Shown: positions 17,982-27,176 of the stretch, one piece after another
Numbering within the stretch: the first letter of the stretch is position 1
How the letters are laid out: each line of letters begins with the position of its first letter
NCBI GenBank assembly: GCA_965222535.1
Contig: OZ244957.1
Span: forward strand, 1,178,001 to 1,242,000
Length of the DNA stretch: 64,000 bases
Source of the DNA: G965222535 sp965222535
GTDB lineage: Bacteria; Pseudomonadota; Gammaproteobacteria; HK1
Reading direction: 5' to 3'
The notes under the pieces: generated by a model
Seen by the model: the letters and a program-made list of their open reading frames with translations, nothing else
The model's database searches: none
Told to the model about the DNA's origin: nothing
Made by a program: the position numbers and the translations under genes

Positions 17982-18968
17982 TCAGTGATCATCGCCGACG
18001 ATCAGCGCGATCTTGCCTTTGGTTTTGCGATCGGCGATCAGGCGCAGCGCGTCGGCGGCACGCTCAAGGGGCAGTGTATGCGATATGTAGGGCTTGATCT
18101 TGCCGTTTTGGTAAGCCTGAAGCAGGACGCTCAGTGCATCCGTCAGGGTGCGCGGGGAATGGCGCAAATAAGCCGCCATGTACACGCCGCTGATGCTGAT
18201 ATTTTTGTCCAGCACCTGGTTGGCCGCGATTGATGGGATGACACCGCTAGAAAACCCGATGATCAGCATGCGGCCCTCCCAAGCGATGCAACGCAAGGCT
18301 TGGTCAAAAGCGCTGCCACCCACCGGATCAAAAATTACGTCAGCACCGTGATTGCCGGTGATCTCATATACACGATCGGGCACCATCTCATCGTGATAAC
18401 CGATAACAAAGTCAGCGCCTTGGCTGTGCGCCAATTCACGCCGATCCTCAGTGCTGACGACGGCGATCACGCGCGCACCGATTAACTTGCCCAGTTGCAC
18501 TGCCGCCAGTCCGACCCCGCCGGTGGCACCATTGACCAGAAGAAACTCCCCTGGACTCAGATGCGCGCGGTGGTTAAGCGCGATGCTGGCAGTCCCGTAA
18601 CCGACCGGCACAACCGCTGCCTGAGCAAAATCGATGCTATCAGGAATACGCGCCACCCCAACTGCTGACACAACGACCTCTTCCGCGAAGCCGCCAAACC
18701 CGCTAACCGCGATCACGCGATCGCCAACGGCAAATCCGCTCACCCCTGGGCCGAGTGCCGCTATCGTCCCGGCAACTTCAAAACCGGGGCTGAAAGGATG
18801 CGCTGGCTTCTCTTGGTATTTTCCTTCGATCAGCAGGGTATCGGTGAAATTGACACCGCAGGCGCGGACCTGTACGCGGACCTGTCCATTGCCGGGCTGT
18901 GGCATATCGACCTCAGCGATCACCAGATCCTCTGGCGGCCCCCACTGCTTGCATAATACCGCTCTCAT
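17982..18968 (-). CDS. NADPH:quinone reductase family oxidoreductase
   Basis: A 328-residue medium-chain reductase of the quinone-reductase class. It has the GroES-like N-terminus (VRACGVNFTDTLLIEG), a Rossmann motif ATGGVG (148-153), and lacks the zinc-binding cysteines of alcohol dehydrogenases. The start at 18968 (MRAVLCKQWG) has GAGAGGG upstream; a longer frame from 19073 has no family support. The substrate is unknown; such enzymes reduce quinones or enones with NADPH. Confidence 0.88.
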   Translation of the reverse strand: MRAVLCKQWGPPEDLVIAEVDMPQPGNGQVRVQVRACGVNFTDTLLIEGKYQEKPAHPFSPGFEVAGTIAALGPGVSGFAVGDRVIAVSGFGGFAEEVVVSAVGVARIPDSIDFAQAAVVPVGYGTASIALNHRAHLSPGEFLLVNGATGGVGLAAVQLGKLIGARVIAVVSTEDRRELAHSQGADFVIGYHDEMVPDRVYEITGNHGADVIFDPVGGSAFDQALRCIAWEGRMLIIGFSSGVIPSIAANQVLDKNISISGVYMAAYLRHSPRTLTDALSVLLQAYQNGKIKPYISHTLPLERAADALRLIADRKTKGKIALIVGDDH

Positions 18969-19212
18969 TGCGCGGCCCTCTCTATAGATGAGCGTCCGTG
19001 CCAGCCATCGGCCAGCGAAGACGCACAGGATTGTACTGTAACCAAGCGTTAAGCAGCGCTGGCGCGGCATCAAACGCTGGCAAGATCAGGGTGAGTTGCG
19101 ATTCGGCGCTAAGCGGTGCGATTCAGGCTGTTGGCATGGGAATGGGTAAAAAATGGCTTGACCCGACAACAGACAACCCTCAAATGGGGTTGCCAAATGC
19201 CAAAGCGTTGCG

Positions 19213-20406
19213 CTATCCCAGTGCAGGCTTATCCTCACCGATGTCGCCAGCGCCTGCCTCAAGCGCATGGCTGACAAACAGCAACCTGACCTTGGCGATA
19301 TCGGGCTGATGCGCCATTGCTTTGCTTTCAAGCGTACGTTGCAATACTTGAGGGTCGCTATTATCCAGCACCGCCAGCGGCAATTCCACATCTACGAACA
19401 GCTTCTGGTTCAGATAATGCAGTCTGTAGTATAAAACTTGCTCTACCGCCTCGATCCCGTGCCAGCTATGCTGTAATCCAGTGACCACTGTATCACGTAA
19501 TGGCAAATCCTGCCTGGAGGTGCTGTACTCATCATCTTCAGGGTCGATATGTACGGTTACATCGCTGATTTCTGGGAGTTCCTGGCACAGCCGTTGACGC
19601 ACGATGTCGCTGATATGATGCCCCTCTGATACGCTGGCTTGTGAATGACGCAGCAGGACATGTACGTCCACCAGCACTTTCGGCCCCATGTGCCTAGTAC
19701 GCAGGGTATGTACGCTGCGGATCCCTTGAACGCTGAGGATAACGGCGCGGATCTGCGCCACGTCTTCGGCCCTGAGCGCGGTATCGATCAACTCGGCAAT
19801 ATTGTGGCTTACCAGTTTAGCGCCGATGAAGACGATCAGCAGCGCTACCACTAGGGCCGCGATGGCATCCATCGCATACCATCCCAGTTGGGCACCGCCA
19901 ATCCCGATGATGACCACCACCGAAGACCAAGCATCACTACGGGAATGCCAGGCGCTGGCTTTTAACATCGGCGAGCGCAATGCACGCGCATAGTGCATTG
20001 TGTAACGAAAGATGGCTTCTTTGCCGACCACCGACAGCAGCGCAATGAATAACGCGCTGGCGGCGGGCGCGTGCTGGGTGCTATCAAACAAGTGCAGCAG
20101 TGTCCGCCAACCCAGCAAAATGCCAATGGCAATCAGAATCAAACCTAAGGTGAGCGCTGCTACGGTATCAATCCGCTCGTGCCCGTAAGGGTGTTCGGCG
20201 TCAGCCTCGGCATGAGACAGCCGTGCTGCTATCAGGATCATGGCGTCGCTCGCCAAATCAGACAGCGAGTGGATGCCATCGGCGATCAACGCCTGAGAGT
20301 TTGTCAGCCAGCCGCCTCCAATCTTGATGATCGCCAACAACAGGTCAACCAGCGATCCAATCAGGATCACGCGCTGAGTCAGCCGCAGTCGTTGGTTATT
20401 TATCAA
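19213..20406 (-). CDS. Cation diffusion facilitator (CDF) metal exporter
   Basis: A 397-residue inner-membrane efflux protein for divalent metals (Zn2+, Fe2+, Mn2+ or Co2+). Six membrane segments are visible; metal-site residues sit in HSLSDLASD (TM2) and an aspartate-bearing TM5 (YAMDAIAALVVALL). It has the cytoplasmic CDF domain and then a second C-terminal domain of about 90 residues, making it longer than FieF. I place the start at TTG 20406 (MINNQRLRL) because GAGG lies six bases upstream; a longer frame to 20514 reads through a repeat element. The GAGG is at the end of that repeat. Confidence 0.87.
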   Translation of the reverse strand: MINNQRLRLTQRVILIGSLVDLLLAIIKIGGGWLTNSQALIADGIHSLSDLASDAMILIAARLSHAEADAEHPYGHERIDTVAALTLGLILIAIGILLGWRTLLHLFDSTQHAPAASALFIALLSVVGKEAIFRYTMHYARALRSPMLKASAWHSRSDAWSSVVVIIGIGGAQLGWYAMDAIAALVVALLIVFIGAKLVSHNIAELIDTALRAEDVAQIRAVILSVQGIRSVHTLRTRHMGPKVLVDVHVLLRHSQASVSEGHHISDIVRQRLCQELPEISDVTVHIDPEDDEYSTSRQDLPLRDTVVTGLQHSWHGIEAVEQVLYYRLHYLNQKLFVDVELPLAVLDNSDPQVLQRTLESKAMAHQPDIAKVRLLFVSHALEAGAGDIGEDKPALG

Positions 20407-20407
20407 T

Positions 20408-20512
20408 GGGAACCTCGAAAAATAGCAACGGGATGAGGGTTTGGGGAAAGGGGTATGATTGCCTGTAACGTAAACTATTGATTTATACCCCTTCCTCCAA
20501 TAGACAAGCCCC
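20408..20512 (+). repeat. MITE-like repeat, copy 3
   Basis: It has the left arm (AACCTCGAAAAA), G-rich run, CCTGTAACGTAAACTATTGA core, TTATA, and the CCAATAGACAAGCCCC end, without the terminal hairpin. Its left end abuts the CDF gene start and supplies the likely GAGG ribosome site read on the minus strand. Confidence 0.8.
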
Positions 20513-20823
20513 AATGGTTAAAAAGACGCTTATCGGCAGTCGCCATAATCAGCGCCTGAAGCAGTGCCTAAGTTCCCGATGATCGAGCGATTCTCAATAT
20601 CGGATGGGCGGGCCAAACGGCGGGCCTGTCCTTGGTAGTACAGAGAGTAAGCAAAGCGCTGGAAGTTGGCGCGTGTCCTGCCTAGATGGTTGCAGCGTGT
20701 TTCATGCAATCGCCGGATAGGTGATGCTGCAGTGTCGCTGATTTATGCGATCCATCTTGTGGGCTGACAACGCATCGTGGGTTTGGCAGGACTAATGCCA
20801 CGCATTCAAAAAGTGCCGCACAC
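20513..20823. other. Non-coding stretch with a possible gene remnant
   Basis: On the minus strand a frame of about 70 codons ends at 20530-20532 with protein-like sequence (RFAYSLYYQGQARRLARP) but has no ATG and is preceded by a stop. It could be a decayed gene between lysA and the CDF gene. Nothing else is recognised. Confidence 0.3.
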
Positions 20824-22104
20824 TCATGGGGGCAGCGACTCAAGCGCATATAGCTCTTCAATGGTCTCGCGGCGGCGGATCTGATGCACGTGGTCGCCAT
20901 CAACCAGCAGCTCTGCGGCGCGCGGACGGGTATTGTAGTTGGAGCTCATGACGAAACCGTACGCGCCGACATCGCAGATCGCCAGCAAATCCCCTTCAGT
21001 CACCGCTAACGAGCGATCCAAGCCGAGAAAATCGGCGCTTTCACAAACAGGGCCGACGATTTGGCGGCACACAGCAGGGAGCTCCTGCTGACGTTCGCGC
21101 ACCGGCATGATCCGCTGCCAGGCATTGTAGAGCGCCGGTCGCAGCAAATCATTCATCGCCGCATCAACGATCGCAAAGTATCGCACACCATTATCCTTCA
21201 GGTATTCAATGCGCGTCAGCAATACCCCGGCCTGTGCCGTGATCGAGCGCCCGGGTTCGATCAGCAGGGTTAGTTTACGGCTGCCCATGCGTTCACGCAC
21301 AGCGCTCACCAAAGCCGCCGCTGAAGGGGGTGTCTCATCGCTGTAGCGGACGCCTAAGCCACCGCCCATATCAATGTGCTGCAGTGTGATATGGCGCTTT
21401 TCCAGCTGGTCCACCAGTAACAGTACCCGCTCCAAAGCGGCGATAAAAGGCGCGATCTCAGTCAGTTGTGAGCCGAGATGAAAATTGATCCCGGTGACCA
21501 AAAGGTGCGGCTCTGCATGCGCCGCGGCATAGAGTTCAAGCGCTTTATCGAAAGGAATGCCGAACTTGTTCTGTTTCATACCGGTGGTGATATACGGGTG
21601 GGTATTGGCATCGACATCGGGATTGATACGCAATGACACCGCAGCGCGACGGTTCATCGCCGCCGCCAGTGCCGCTAGGCGCTTCAGCTCTGCTGCTGAT
21701 TCAACGTTGAAACAACCGATCCCGACCGCTAACGCTGCCTTGATATCATCACTCGACTTGCCAACGCCGGAAAACAATACCGATTCAGGTGACGCATTGA
21801 TTGCCAGCACGCGGCTCAGCTCGCCGCCAGAAACAATATCAAAGCCAGCTCCCAAGCGACGCATCAGATCCAATATCGCCAAGTTTGAATTCGCCTTGAC
21901 GGCATAGCAAATGCGATGCGCGCAGCCCGCAAAAGCTTGCTTGAAGGCGAGAAAACGGTCTTCCAGCGCGGCCCGCGAGTAAACATAGCAGGGCGTTCCG
22001 TATGCATCCGCAATCGCGTCCAGCGGTACTTCTTCGGCGTACAAAGCGCGCTCACGATAAGCGAAGGGGTAGCTCATCCGGCATGTCGTGTCGGTATGTT
22101 GCAT
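20824..22104 (-). CDS. lysA: Diaminopimelate decarboxylase
   Basis: This PLP enzyme makes L-lysine from meso-diaminopimelate, the last step of lysine synthesis. The 426-residue product has the PLP lysine K70 in YAVKANSN, the glycine-rich GGGLGVRY phosphate loop, LIEPGRSI, and the substrate cysteine in GPVCESADFLG. The ATG at 22104 has AGGA and GGA just upstream; ATG 22077 (MSYPFAYRERAL) is the usual family start and is the alternative. dapF or other lysine genes are not adjacent. Confidence 0.95.
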   Translation of the reverse strand: MQHTDTTCRMSYPFAYRERALYAEEVPLDAIADAYGTPCYVYSRAALEDRFLAFKQAFAGCAHRICYAVKANSNLAILDLMRRLGAGFDIVSGGELSRVLAINASPESVLFSGVGKSSDDIKAALAVGIGCFNVESAAELKRLAALAAAMNRRAAVSLRINPDVDANTHPYITTGMKQNKFGIPFDKALELYAAAHAEPHLLVTGINFHLGSQLTEIAPFIAALERVLLLVDQLEKRHITLQHIDMGGGLGVRYSDETPPSAAALVSAVRERMGSRKLTLLIEPGRSITAQAGVLLTRIEYLKDNGVRYFAIVDAAMNDLLRPALYNAWQRIMPVRERQQELPAVCRQIVGPVCESADFLGLDRSLAVTEGDLLAICDVGAYGFVMSSNYNTRPRAAELLVDGDHVHQIRRRETIEELYALESLPP

Positions 22105-22553
22105 GATCCAGATCCTGCTTGAGTCAGCGCGACAGGTGCGAGGAAGGATAAAAAAATCGCAAAGCGTTCATTGTCGATAGAATAGCGTAAACCTTGGGTT
22201 CCCCATAGGCGACCACGGAAAAGCCACTGTGTGATTTTTGCGCGACCGCCTCGCCCTGTGAAGGAAGAAGTTATAAACCAAACAGTTCCCTTCTTTGCAA
22301 CGTATTTCTGAAGCGTTTTATATCAATGCCCGACATTAATTCATGCCGCATGGTAGGTCTGGTCAACGTCGGTTGCTTCTTAATCGGGCGCACCTTCGTT
22401 GGCGTGCGGGTTGCAAACTGGCGTGATCTGCCCGAACAATTTTGATGGTATTATAAAACAACAGCTTAATGCCAATAGAAAACGCCATGCGCCCTCTTTC
22501 ACGGCAGTAAACGCCCTTCACGATACAACTGCTTGGCGATTTATCTGTTGTGA

Positions 22554-22624
22554 AACCTCGAAAAACCCTGAAATGGGATGGGGGGGTGGAGGAAGATTGC
22601 TATGAGCAATTTCGTAAGCCCCCC
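22554..22624 (+). repeat. MITE-like repeat, copy 4 (degenerate)
   Basis: It has the left arm (AACCTCGAAAAACCCTGAAA) and the G-rich run, but the core is replaced by a short hairpin-like ATTGCTATGAGCAAT, and it ends in AAGCCCCCC. Confidence 0.55.
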
Positions 22625-22790
22625 ATCAGTTATGGATTAATATACACTTTCCTCTGCTTGTAATTCTTCAAGATGCTTGATCTTGATTGAATTCGTAAAG
22701 TATTGCTATGCATGGATATTATTTTTCGTTCCTAGACCCAAAGATGGCCGCGGGGATAGCTTTGGTAACTTATTGCGAAACCATCCAAGA

Positions 22791-22946
22791 GTACCTCGGG
22801 AAACTGTGCGAGGCCAGCTTTCCGAGGTGCCCTGCGGAGCTTGTCTATTGGGGGAAGGGATATAAATCAGTGGCTTACGTTACAGGGAATCATGCCCCTT
22901 CCCCTAAACCCCTAAACCCCTAAACTCCCAGGTTTTCGAGGTACCC
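22791..22946 (-). repeat. MITE-like repeat, copy 5
   Basis: A near full-length copy in reverse orientation: a terminal hairpin with GTACCTCGG and CCGAGGTGCCC, then GGAGCTTGTCTATTGGGGGA, the core, and the end TTTTCGAGGTACCC. Its C-rich part contains three tandem CCCCTAAA units (22901-22924). It lies just upstream of speB. Confidence 0.8.
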
Positions 22947-22966
22947 ATGAGTATAATAAGGCGCTG

Positions 22967-23914
22967 ATGATGCAAGCCGACGACCCCATGACAAGGCCGC
23001 GATACACAGGGCTCCCAACCTTCATGCGCGTACCCTACGCTGAAGATCTGAGCGGCGTCGATATTGGCTTGATCGGCGTACCGTTTGACGGCGGCGTCAC
23101 CAATCGCAGCGGGGCGCGCCATGGCCCGTGAGAAATACGCAACCAATCGAGCTTGGTGCGCAAGATCAATCAGGCCACTGGAATTGCTCCGCACAGTCTG
23201 TGCTGCGTACGTGACCTTGGCGATACTTGGATAAGCTCTCCGTTTCATCTTGAGAGCAGCCTTCACGAAATCGAGGCGCGCTTTCGTGAAGTGCTGGCTG
23301 CCGGTATAACTCCTATCTCGGTAGGCGGCGACCATTCGATCACCTTACCGATCATGCGTGCGATCGGCAATGGTGCTATCGGGATGGTTCATTTCGACGC
23401 CCACTGCGACACCGGCGACGATTACCTTGGTTCACGGTTTCACCATGGCGCGCCGTTTCGGCGAGCGGTAGAAGAAGGCCTGTTGGACCCTGAGCGCACC
23501 GTTCAGATCGGTATTCGAGGCAGTCTGAATGATCCCGAGCAGTGGCAATTCAGCCACACTTCAGGAATGCGTGTGGTCTATATGGAAGAACTCCACGCAC
23601 GCGGCTGGCAAAACGTGATGGATGAGGCGCGAGCGATTATCGGTGCTGGTCCGGCGTACCTCAGCTTTGATGTAGATGGGCTTGACCCGGCCTATGCCCC
23701 CGGTACCGGCACCCCTGAAATTGGCGGTTTCTCCAGCTTTGAAGCGCAGCAGATGATACGCGCCTTGCAAGGACTGGATTTGATCGGAGGGGATGTGGTT
23801 GAAGTTGCGCCAGCGTTCGATCCAAGTGGCAATACCGCACTGGTGGCGGCGACGCTAATGTTCGAGATGCTATGCGTCATCGCCGATTCGCGCGTGCGCC
23901 GCAAAGGCTCATAG
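22967..23914 (+). pseudogene. speB: Agmatinase/ureohydrolase, interrupted by an in-frame TGA
   Basis: Agmatinase-family enzymes hydrolyse agmatine or related guanidino compounds to urea using two Mn2+. From ATG 22967 the frame reads a good ureohydrolase start (GLPTFMRVPYAEDLSGVDIG, then NRSGARHGP), hits TGA at 23129-23131 (codon 55) where the family has arginine in HGPREIRNQS, and continues in the same frame to 23914. Downstream, the metal motifs GGDHSI, DAHCDTGDD and SFDVDGLDP are all intact. A single CGA-to-TGA change explains it. The downstream part alone would lack the N-terminus. A ribosome site (AAGG) precedes the start. Guanidinobutyrase is the main alternative function. Confidence 0.88.
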
Positions 23915-23967
23915 AGCGCCGCCGATCGTCTATCAAAAGCAAAAGCCGAAAATCCAGAAAAAGGAGC

Positions 23968-23995
23968 TTGCAATAACACCGCTGATGGGTACACT
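23968..23995 (+). promoter_or_regulatory. Probable trxA promoter
   Basis: TTGCAA (23968-23973) and TACACT (23990-23995) with a 16-bp spacer, 33 bases upstream of the trxA start. Confidence 0.45.
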
Positions 23996-24028
23996 ATGCT
24001 TTTCTTTCCCCACTGGAGATTGACCAAA

Positions 24029-24355
24029 GTGAGCGACAAAATAGTTCATGTCACTGATGATAGTTTTGAAAAAGAAGTATTGCAATCCAAATCCCCAGTA
24101 CTTGTCGATTACTGGGCTGAGTGGTGCGGGCCGTGCAAGGCCATCGCGCCAATCCTCAGTGAAATCGCCGAAGAATACGACGGGCGTCTAAAAATAGCGA
24201 AATTGGATGTCGAGCACAATCCAGAGACCCCGCCCAAATACAGCATTCGCGGCATCCCAACCCTGATTCTGTTTAAGGACGGCAACGTAGAAGCGACAAA
24301 AATTGGATCGCTGTCGCACTCACAGTTGTCCGCGTTCCTCGACAGCAATCTCTGA
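24029..24355 (+). CDS. trxA: Thioredoxin
   Basis: A general disulfide reductase of the cytoplasm. The active site WCGPCK puts the cysteines at 33 and 36, and the cis-proline loop GIPTLILFK is intact. I chose GTG 24029 (reading MSDKIVHVTDDSF), which gives 108 residues and matches E. coli TrxA closely; a longer frame from 23996 has no family support. It is probably monocistronic, with its own promoter upstream and a hairpin at its stop. Confidence 0.96.
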   Translation: MSDKIVHVTDDSFEKEVLQSKSPVLVDYWAEWCGPCKAIAPILSEIAEEYDGRLKIAKLDVEHNPETPPKYSIRGIPTLILFKDGNVEATKIGSLSHSQLSAFLDSNL

Positions 24356-24371
24356 TCGCTGTGGCGATCAG
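24352..24371 (+). terminator. Hairpin overlapping the trxA stop codon
   Basis: CTGATCGC (24352-24359) and GCGATCAG (24364-24371) form a perfect 8-bp stem with a TGTG loop that includes the stop codon. No U-tract follows, so its terminator role is uncertain. Confidence 0.4.
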
Positions 24372-24650
24372 CACGGCTATGCTCAAAGTGATGGCACTAT
24401 TTGGCGCCATCGCTGATAGCGGCGACGAATGCCGCATACGACTGAATACACGGCTTGGTTGGCAAAGGCACGCATTGCGTATGCTTAGGCGCATCGGAAA
24501 CGATGCGGGCAGGGGCTGCTTTCCCCCTCAACTTTTTGTTTGAGGCTGTGGGAGCCTGCGGTGTTTGGGCGTACTGCCCAAGTGTGCTCTGCCGTTGAGC
24601 GCTACTGCGGTGCAGTTCGCAAGGTGTTTGCTGGAAGGTGGGTGTAAGCG

Positions 24651-25193
24651 ATGGCACATACCGCGCTGGTGCTTGGGGGAGCACGGTCGGGTAAAAGCCG
24701 CTACGCTGAGGGGTTGGTCAAGGGGCCGCATCCAGTGTACATCGCTACCGCCGAGGCCTGCGATGCCGAAATGCAGGCGCGTATCTTGCAACATCAAAGC
24801 CGCCGAGGTCCGCAGTGGCGCACTTTGGAAGCACCGATTGCATTGGTCGCAGCGCTTGAGACAGCGTTTTCGCTTGCGTGCGGCAACCAGCACGCGGAAG
24901 AGAGTAGCGTGCTGGTTGATTGCCTGACGGTGTGGTCAGGCAACTTGATGCATCACGGGTGCGATGCGGTAAGCGCTGAAAGCGCCTTGCTTGAGAGCCT
25001 TTCGCAACACCGCGGAACGGTGATCCTAGTCGCCAGCGAAATTGGCAAAGGGGTGGTACCGGCATATCTGTTGGGGCGCCAGTTTCGCGATCGCGTGGGG
25101 CTGCTAAACCAAGCGCTCGCGGCACTCGCCGATCACGTGGTCTTGGTAGTTGCAGGTCTGCCACTGGTTCTTAAAGGCGATCCGTTACACTGA
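24651..25193 (+). CDS. cobU: Adenosylcobinamide kinase / guanylyltransferase
   Basis: A bifunctional enzyme of cobalamin synthesis and salvage: it phosphorylates adenosylcobinamide and then forms adenosylcobinamide-GDP. The 180-residue product has the P-loop GGARSGKS (9-16), the H48-containing HQSRRGPQW stretch used for guanylylation, VLVDCLTVWSGNLM, and SEIGKGVVP with LNQ and VAGLPLVLKG at the end. No other cob genes are adjacent. It fits the corrinoid-dependent module at 46840-50692, which needs a B12-type cofactor. Confidence 0.93.
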   Translation: MAHTALVLGGARSGKSRYAEGLVKGPHPVYIATAEACDAEMQARILQHQSRRGPQWRTLEAPIALVAALETAFSLACGNQHAEESSVLVDCLTVWSGNLMHHGCDAVSAESALLESLSQHRGTVILVASEIGKGVVPAYLLGRQFRDRVGLLNQALAALADHVVLVVAGLPLVLKGDPLH

Positions 25194-25383
25194 CCGGGGC
25201 GCTAGTTCAAGGACGGAGGGGAAAGCTTAGGAGAATTTATCACCTCAAAGGAGAGGCATATTTGGCTGTGCCATGTGTGCTGGATTAATTCAACTAAGCG
25301 ACAAAAATTGTGCTTTGGTACTTTCTGATACAAAAGGCAATCAATGCTTTAGGGGGAAAGTACTGCCTCTATCGAGGGAGCCC

Positions 25384-25539
25384 ATGCGAGTCATCTACCT
25401 GCTGATAGGGCTTGTAGTTGTATTTTTTTGGATAGCTTTTGAACTACGCAGGAGCTACCCCGCCCTATCCCAAGTGTTCACTGGATTTGCGTTATTGTTT
25501 TTGCTGGCGATACTGACCGCCGCGCTAGGCCTGTATTAA
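25384..25539 (+). CDS. Small two-segment membrane protein
   Basis: A 51-residue product with hydrophobic segments at about 3-19 and 32-50 separated by a short polar loop (ELRRSYPALSQ). GAGGGAG five bases upstream of ATG 25384 is a strong ribosome site, which favours this start over the longer frame from 25273. Function unknown. Confidence 0.55.
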   Translation: MRVIYLLIGLVVVFFWIAFELRRSYPALSQVFTGFALLFLLAILTAALGLY

Positions 25540-25637
25540 TGGGGTACCTTGCGCAACGATAACGCATGGCTTTGGCGACCTTGGTGCGGTTACGATCAAA
25601 GCGCCAAAGCCATTGTGACAGCCCGGGTATCTTAGCG

Positions 25638-27002
25638 TCATTCGATGCGATAGGCCGCCAATCCTTCCTTGACCTGCAACCTGTCGTACAACGACTGCGA
25701 TAGTTCGGCTGTCAGTTTCCAACCCCCGTCCGCCAGTTCAACTTCATCCATGACGCTTGCGTGCTGGTAAAGCCAAGCACGCAAGTGCCCGGCTGATGCA
25801 GGAAAGCGGAAACGCCAGCGGTGGATGAGCGGCAGACAGTGTTGCGCGATGGCTTGCAGCACCGTGCCAAGCCCAGCTTTGCGCTCGGCGGAGAGCCATA
25901 TCTCGCAGATGATCCCGGCGTGATCGCGCTCTGCGCGTGGCCATGCCAATGGCGTGGTTTGATGCAAAGGCGCACAGTCATCAAGGGCGTCACCATACCC
26001 GTTGACAGCGCTCGCCGTCACTCGATCGCATTTGTTGTAGATAATGATCTGTGGGCTGGTGGCATGGATGGTTTTGAGTACCGCGTTAACTTGTTCAATG
26101 CGCCGCTCAGCACCTGCGGTGGATATGTCAACCACATGCAGCAACACGGTTGCTTCCGTGATCTCCTCTAAGGTCGCGCGAAAAGCGGCGATCAGATCGT
26201 GTGGCAGGGCATCAATAAACCCCACGGTGTCGGCGATCATCAGCGGTTTGCCGTTGTACACTACCTTGCGTACGGTGGGTGTCAGGGTTTGAAACAACAT
26301 ATCGGCGGTGCTGACCCCAGCATCGGTTATGGCGTTGAACAGGGTAGATTTACCGGCATTGGTGTAGCCGACTAAAGAGGCAATCGGCGCGTCCGAGCGG
26401 GTGCGCACGCGCCGATTGAGGTGGCGGCGGGCGCGCACCCGCTCCAACTGTTGACGGATGCGCTTGATGCGATAACCGATCAAGCGGCGATCGGTTTCCA
26501 ACTGCGTCTCGCCGGGGCCACGCACCCCGATGCCACCGACCTGCCGCTCAAGATGCGTCCAGCCGCGCACCAGCCGCGTCGATAGATACTCAAGCTGCGC
26601 CAACTCAACTTGCAGCTTAGACTCGTGGGTACGCGCCCGCTGCGCGAAAATCGCAAGGATCAGCGTACGCCGATCGAACACGCGACAACACATCAGCCGC
26701 TCAAGGTTACGTTCTTGTGACGGCGTCAACGGATGGTCAAAGAGGACCAATTGCGCTGACAAGGTTTCTACTGCGGTGGCGATCTCGAGCGCCTTGCCTT
26801 TGCCGATCAGATGCTTCGGATCGGCTTTATGTCGCACCACCGAAAATGAAGCCACCGGCTCAGCGCCTGCGGATATCGCCAGCGCACGAAACTCATCGGC
26901 ATCGGTATAGCGTCCGCCGATGCGCACGTTGACCAGGACCGAGCGCTGATCAACCGTGCGCTGATCAGCGTTTTGCTCTATGGAAGGCGTTGTTATTGGC
27001 AT
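25638..27002 (-). CDS. hflX: GTPase HflX
   Basis: A ribosome-associated GTPase that rescues or splits stalled and heat-damaged ribosomes. The 454-residue product has the N-terminal HflX domain (ADPKHLIGKGKALE; GGIGVRGPGETQLETDRR near 155-175), the GTPase G1 motif GYTNAGKST (about 212-220), DTVGFI and NKCD. An adjacent TTG at 27005 adds one residue. hfq, its usual upstream partner, is not next to it here. Confidence 0.95.
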   Translation of the reverse strand: MPITTPSIEQNADQRTVDQRSVLVNVRIGGRYTDADEFRALAISAGAEPVASFSVVRHKADPKHLIGKGKALEIATAVETLSAQLVLFDHPLTPSQERNLERLMCCRVFDRRTLILAIFAQRARTHESKLQVELAQLEYLSTRLVRGWTHLERQVGGIGVRGPGETQLETDRRLIGYRIKRIRQQLERVRARRHLNRRVRTRSDAPIASLVGYTNAGKSTLFNAITDAGVSTADMLFQTLTPTVRKVVYNGKPLMIADTVGFIDALPHDLIAAFRATLEEITEATVLLHVVDISTAGAERRIEQVNAVLKTIHATSPQIIIYNKCDRVTASAVNGYGDALDDCAPLHQTTPLAWPRAERDHAGIICEIWLSAERKAGLGTVLQAIAQHCLPLIHRWRFRFPASAGHLRAWLYQHASVMDEVELADGGWKLTAELSQSLYDRLQVKEGLAAYRIE

Positions 27003-27176
27003 CAAAAGTGCTGATCTGTGGACCGCGGCGTCATCTCCGGCTGCATGACCCTTTGCGCATCGCTACCTTAGTGCACCATAGCGCTGCCGCGTTGTCAGCC
27101 GACCCGTGCTGGGCTGGGCCGGGCTTGTCACGCTTTCAGTCGCCAACCCAAAGCGCCTCCTTGCATGACCGAACAG

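Larger units (their letters stand above)
22105..22966. other. Long intergenic region with two repeat copies
   Basis: About 860 bases between lysA and the broken speB. The first 450 bases hold no recognisable gene. The remainder carries repeat copies at 22554-22624 and 22791-22946, the second with a CCCCTAAA triplet expansion. Confidence 0.6.

Noticed and set aside
20682..20903. A 73-codon minus-strand frame overlapping the lysA end
   Set aside because: Out of frame with lysA and without protein-like composition; the more protein-like frame there is the remnant noted at 20530-20735.
22901..22924. CRISPR-like or telomeric array
   Set aside because: Only three 8-base units with no spacers, inside a known repeat copy.
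23129..23131. TGA in speB as a selenocysteine codon
   Set aside because: The family has arginine, not cysteine, at this place, and no selenocysteine insertion hairpin is apparent right after it.
24372..24650. Cobalamin riboswitch upstream of cobU
   Set aside because: I looked for the conserved B12-box and kissing-loop landmarks and found none; the same holds upstream of the corrinoid module.
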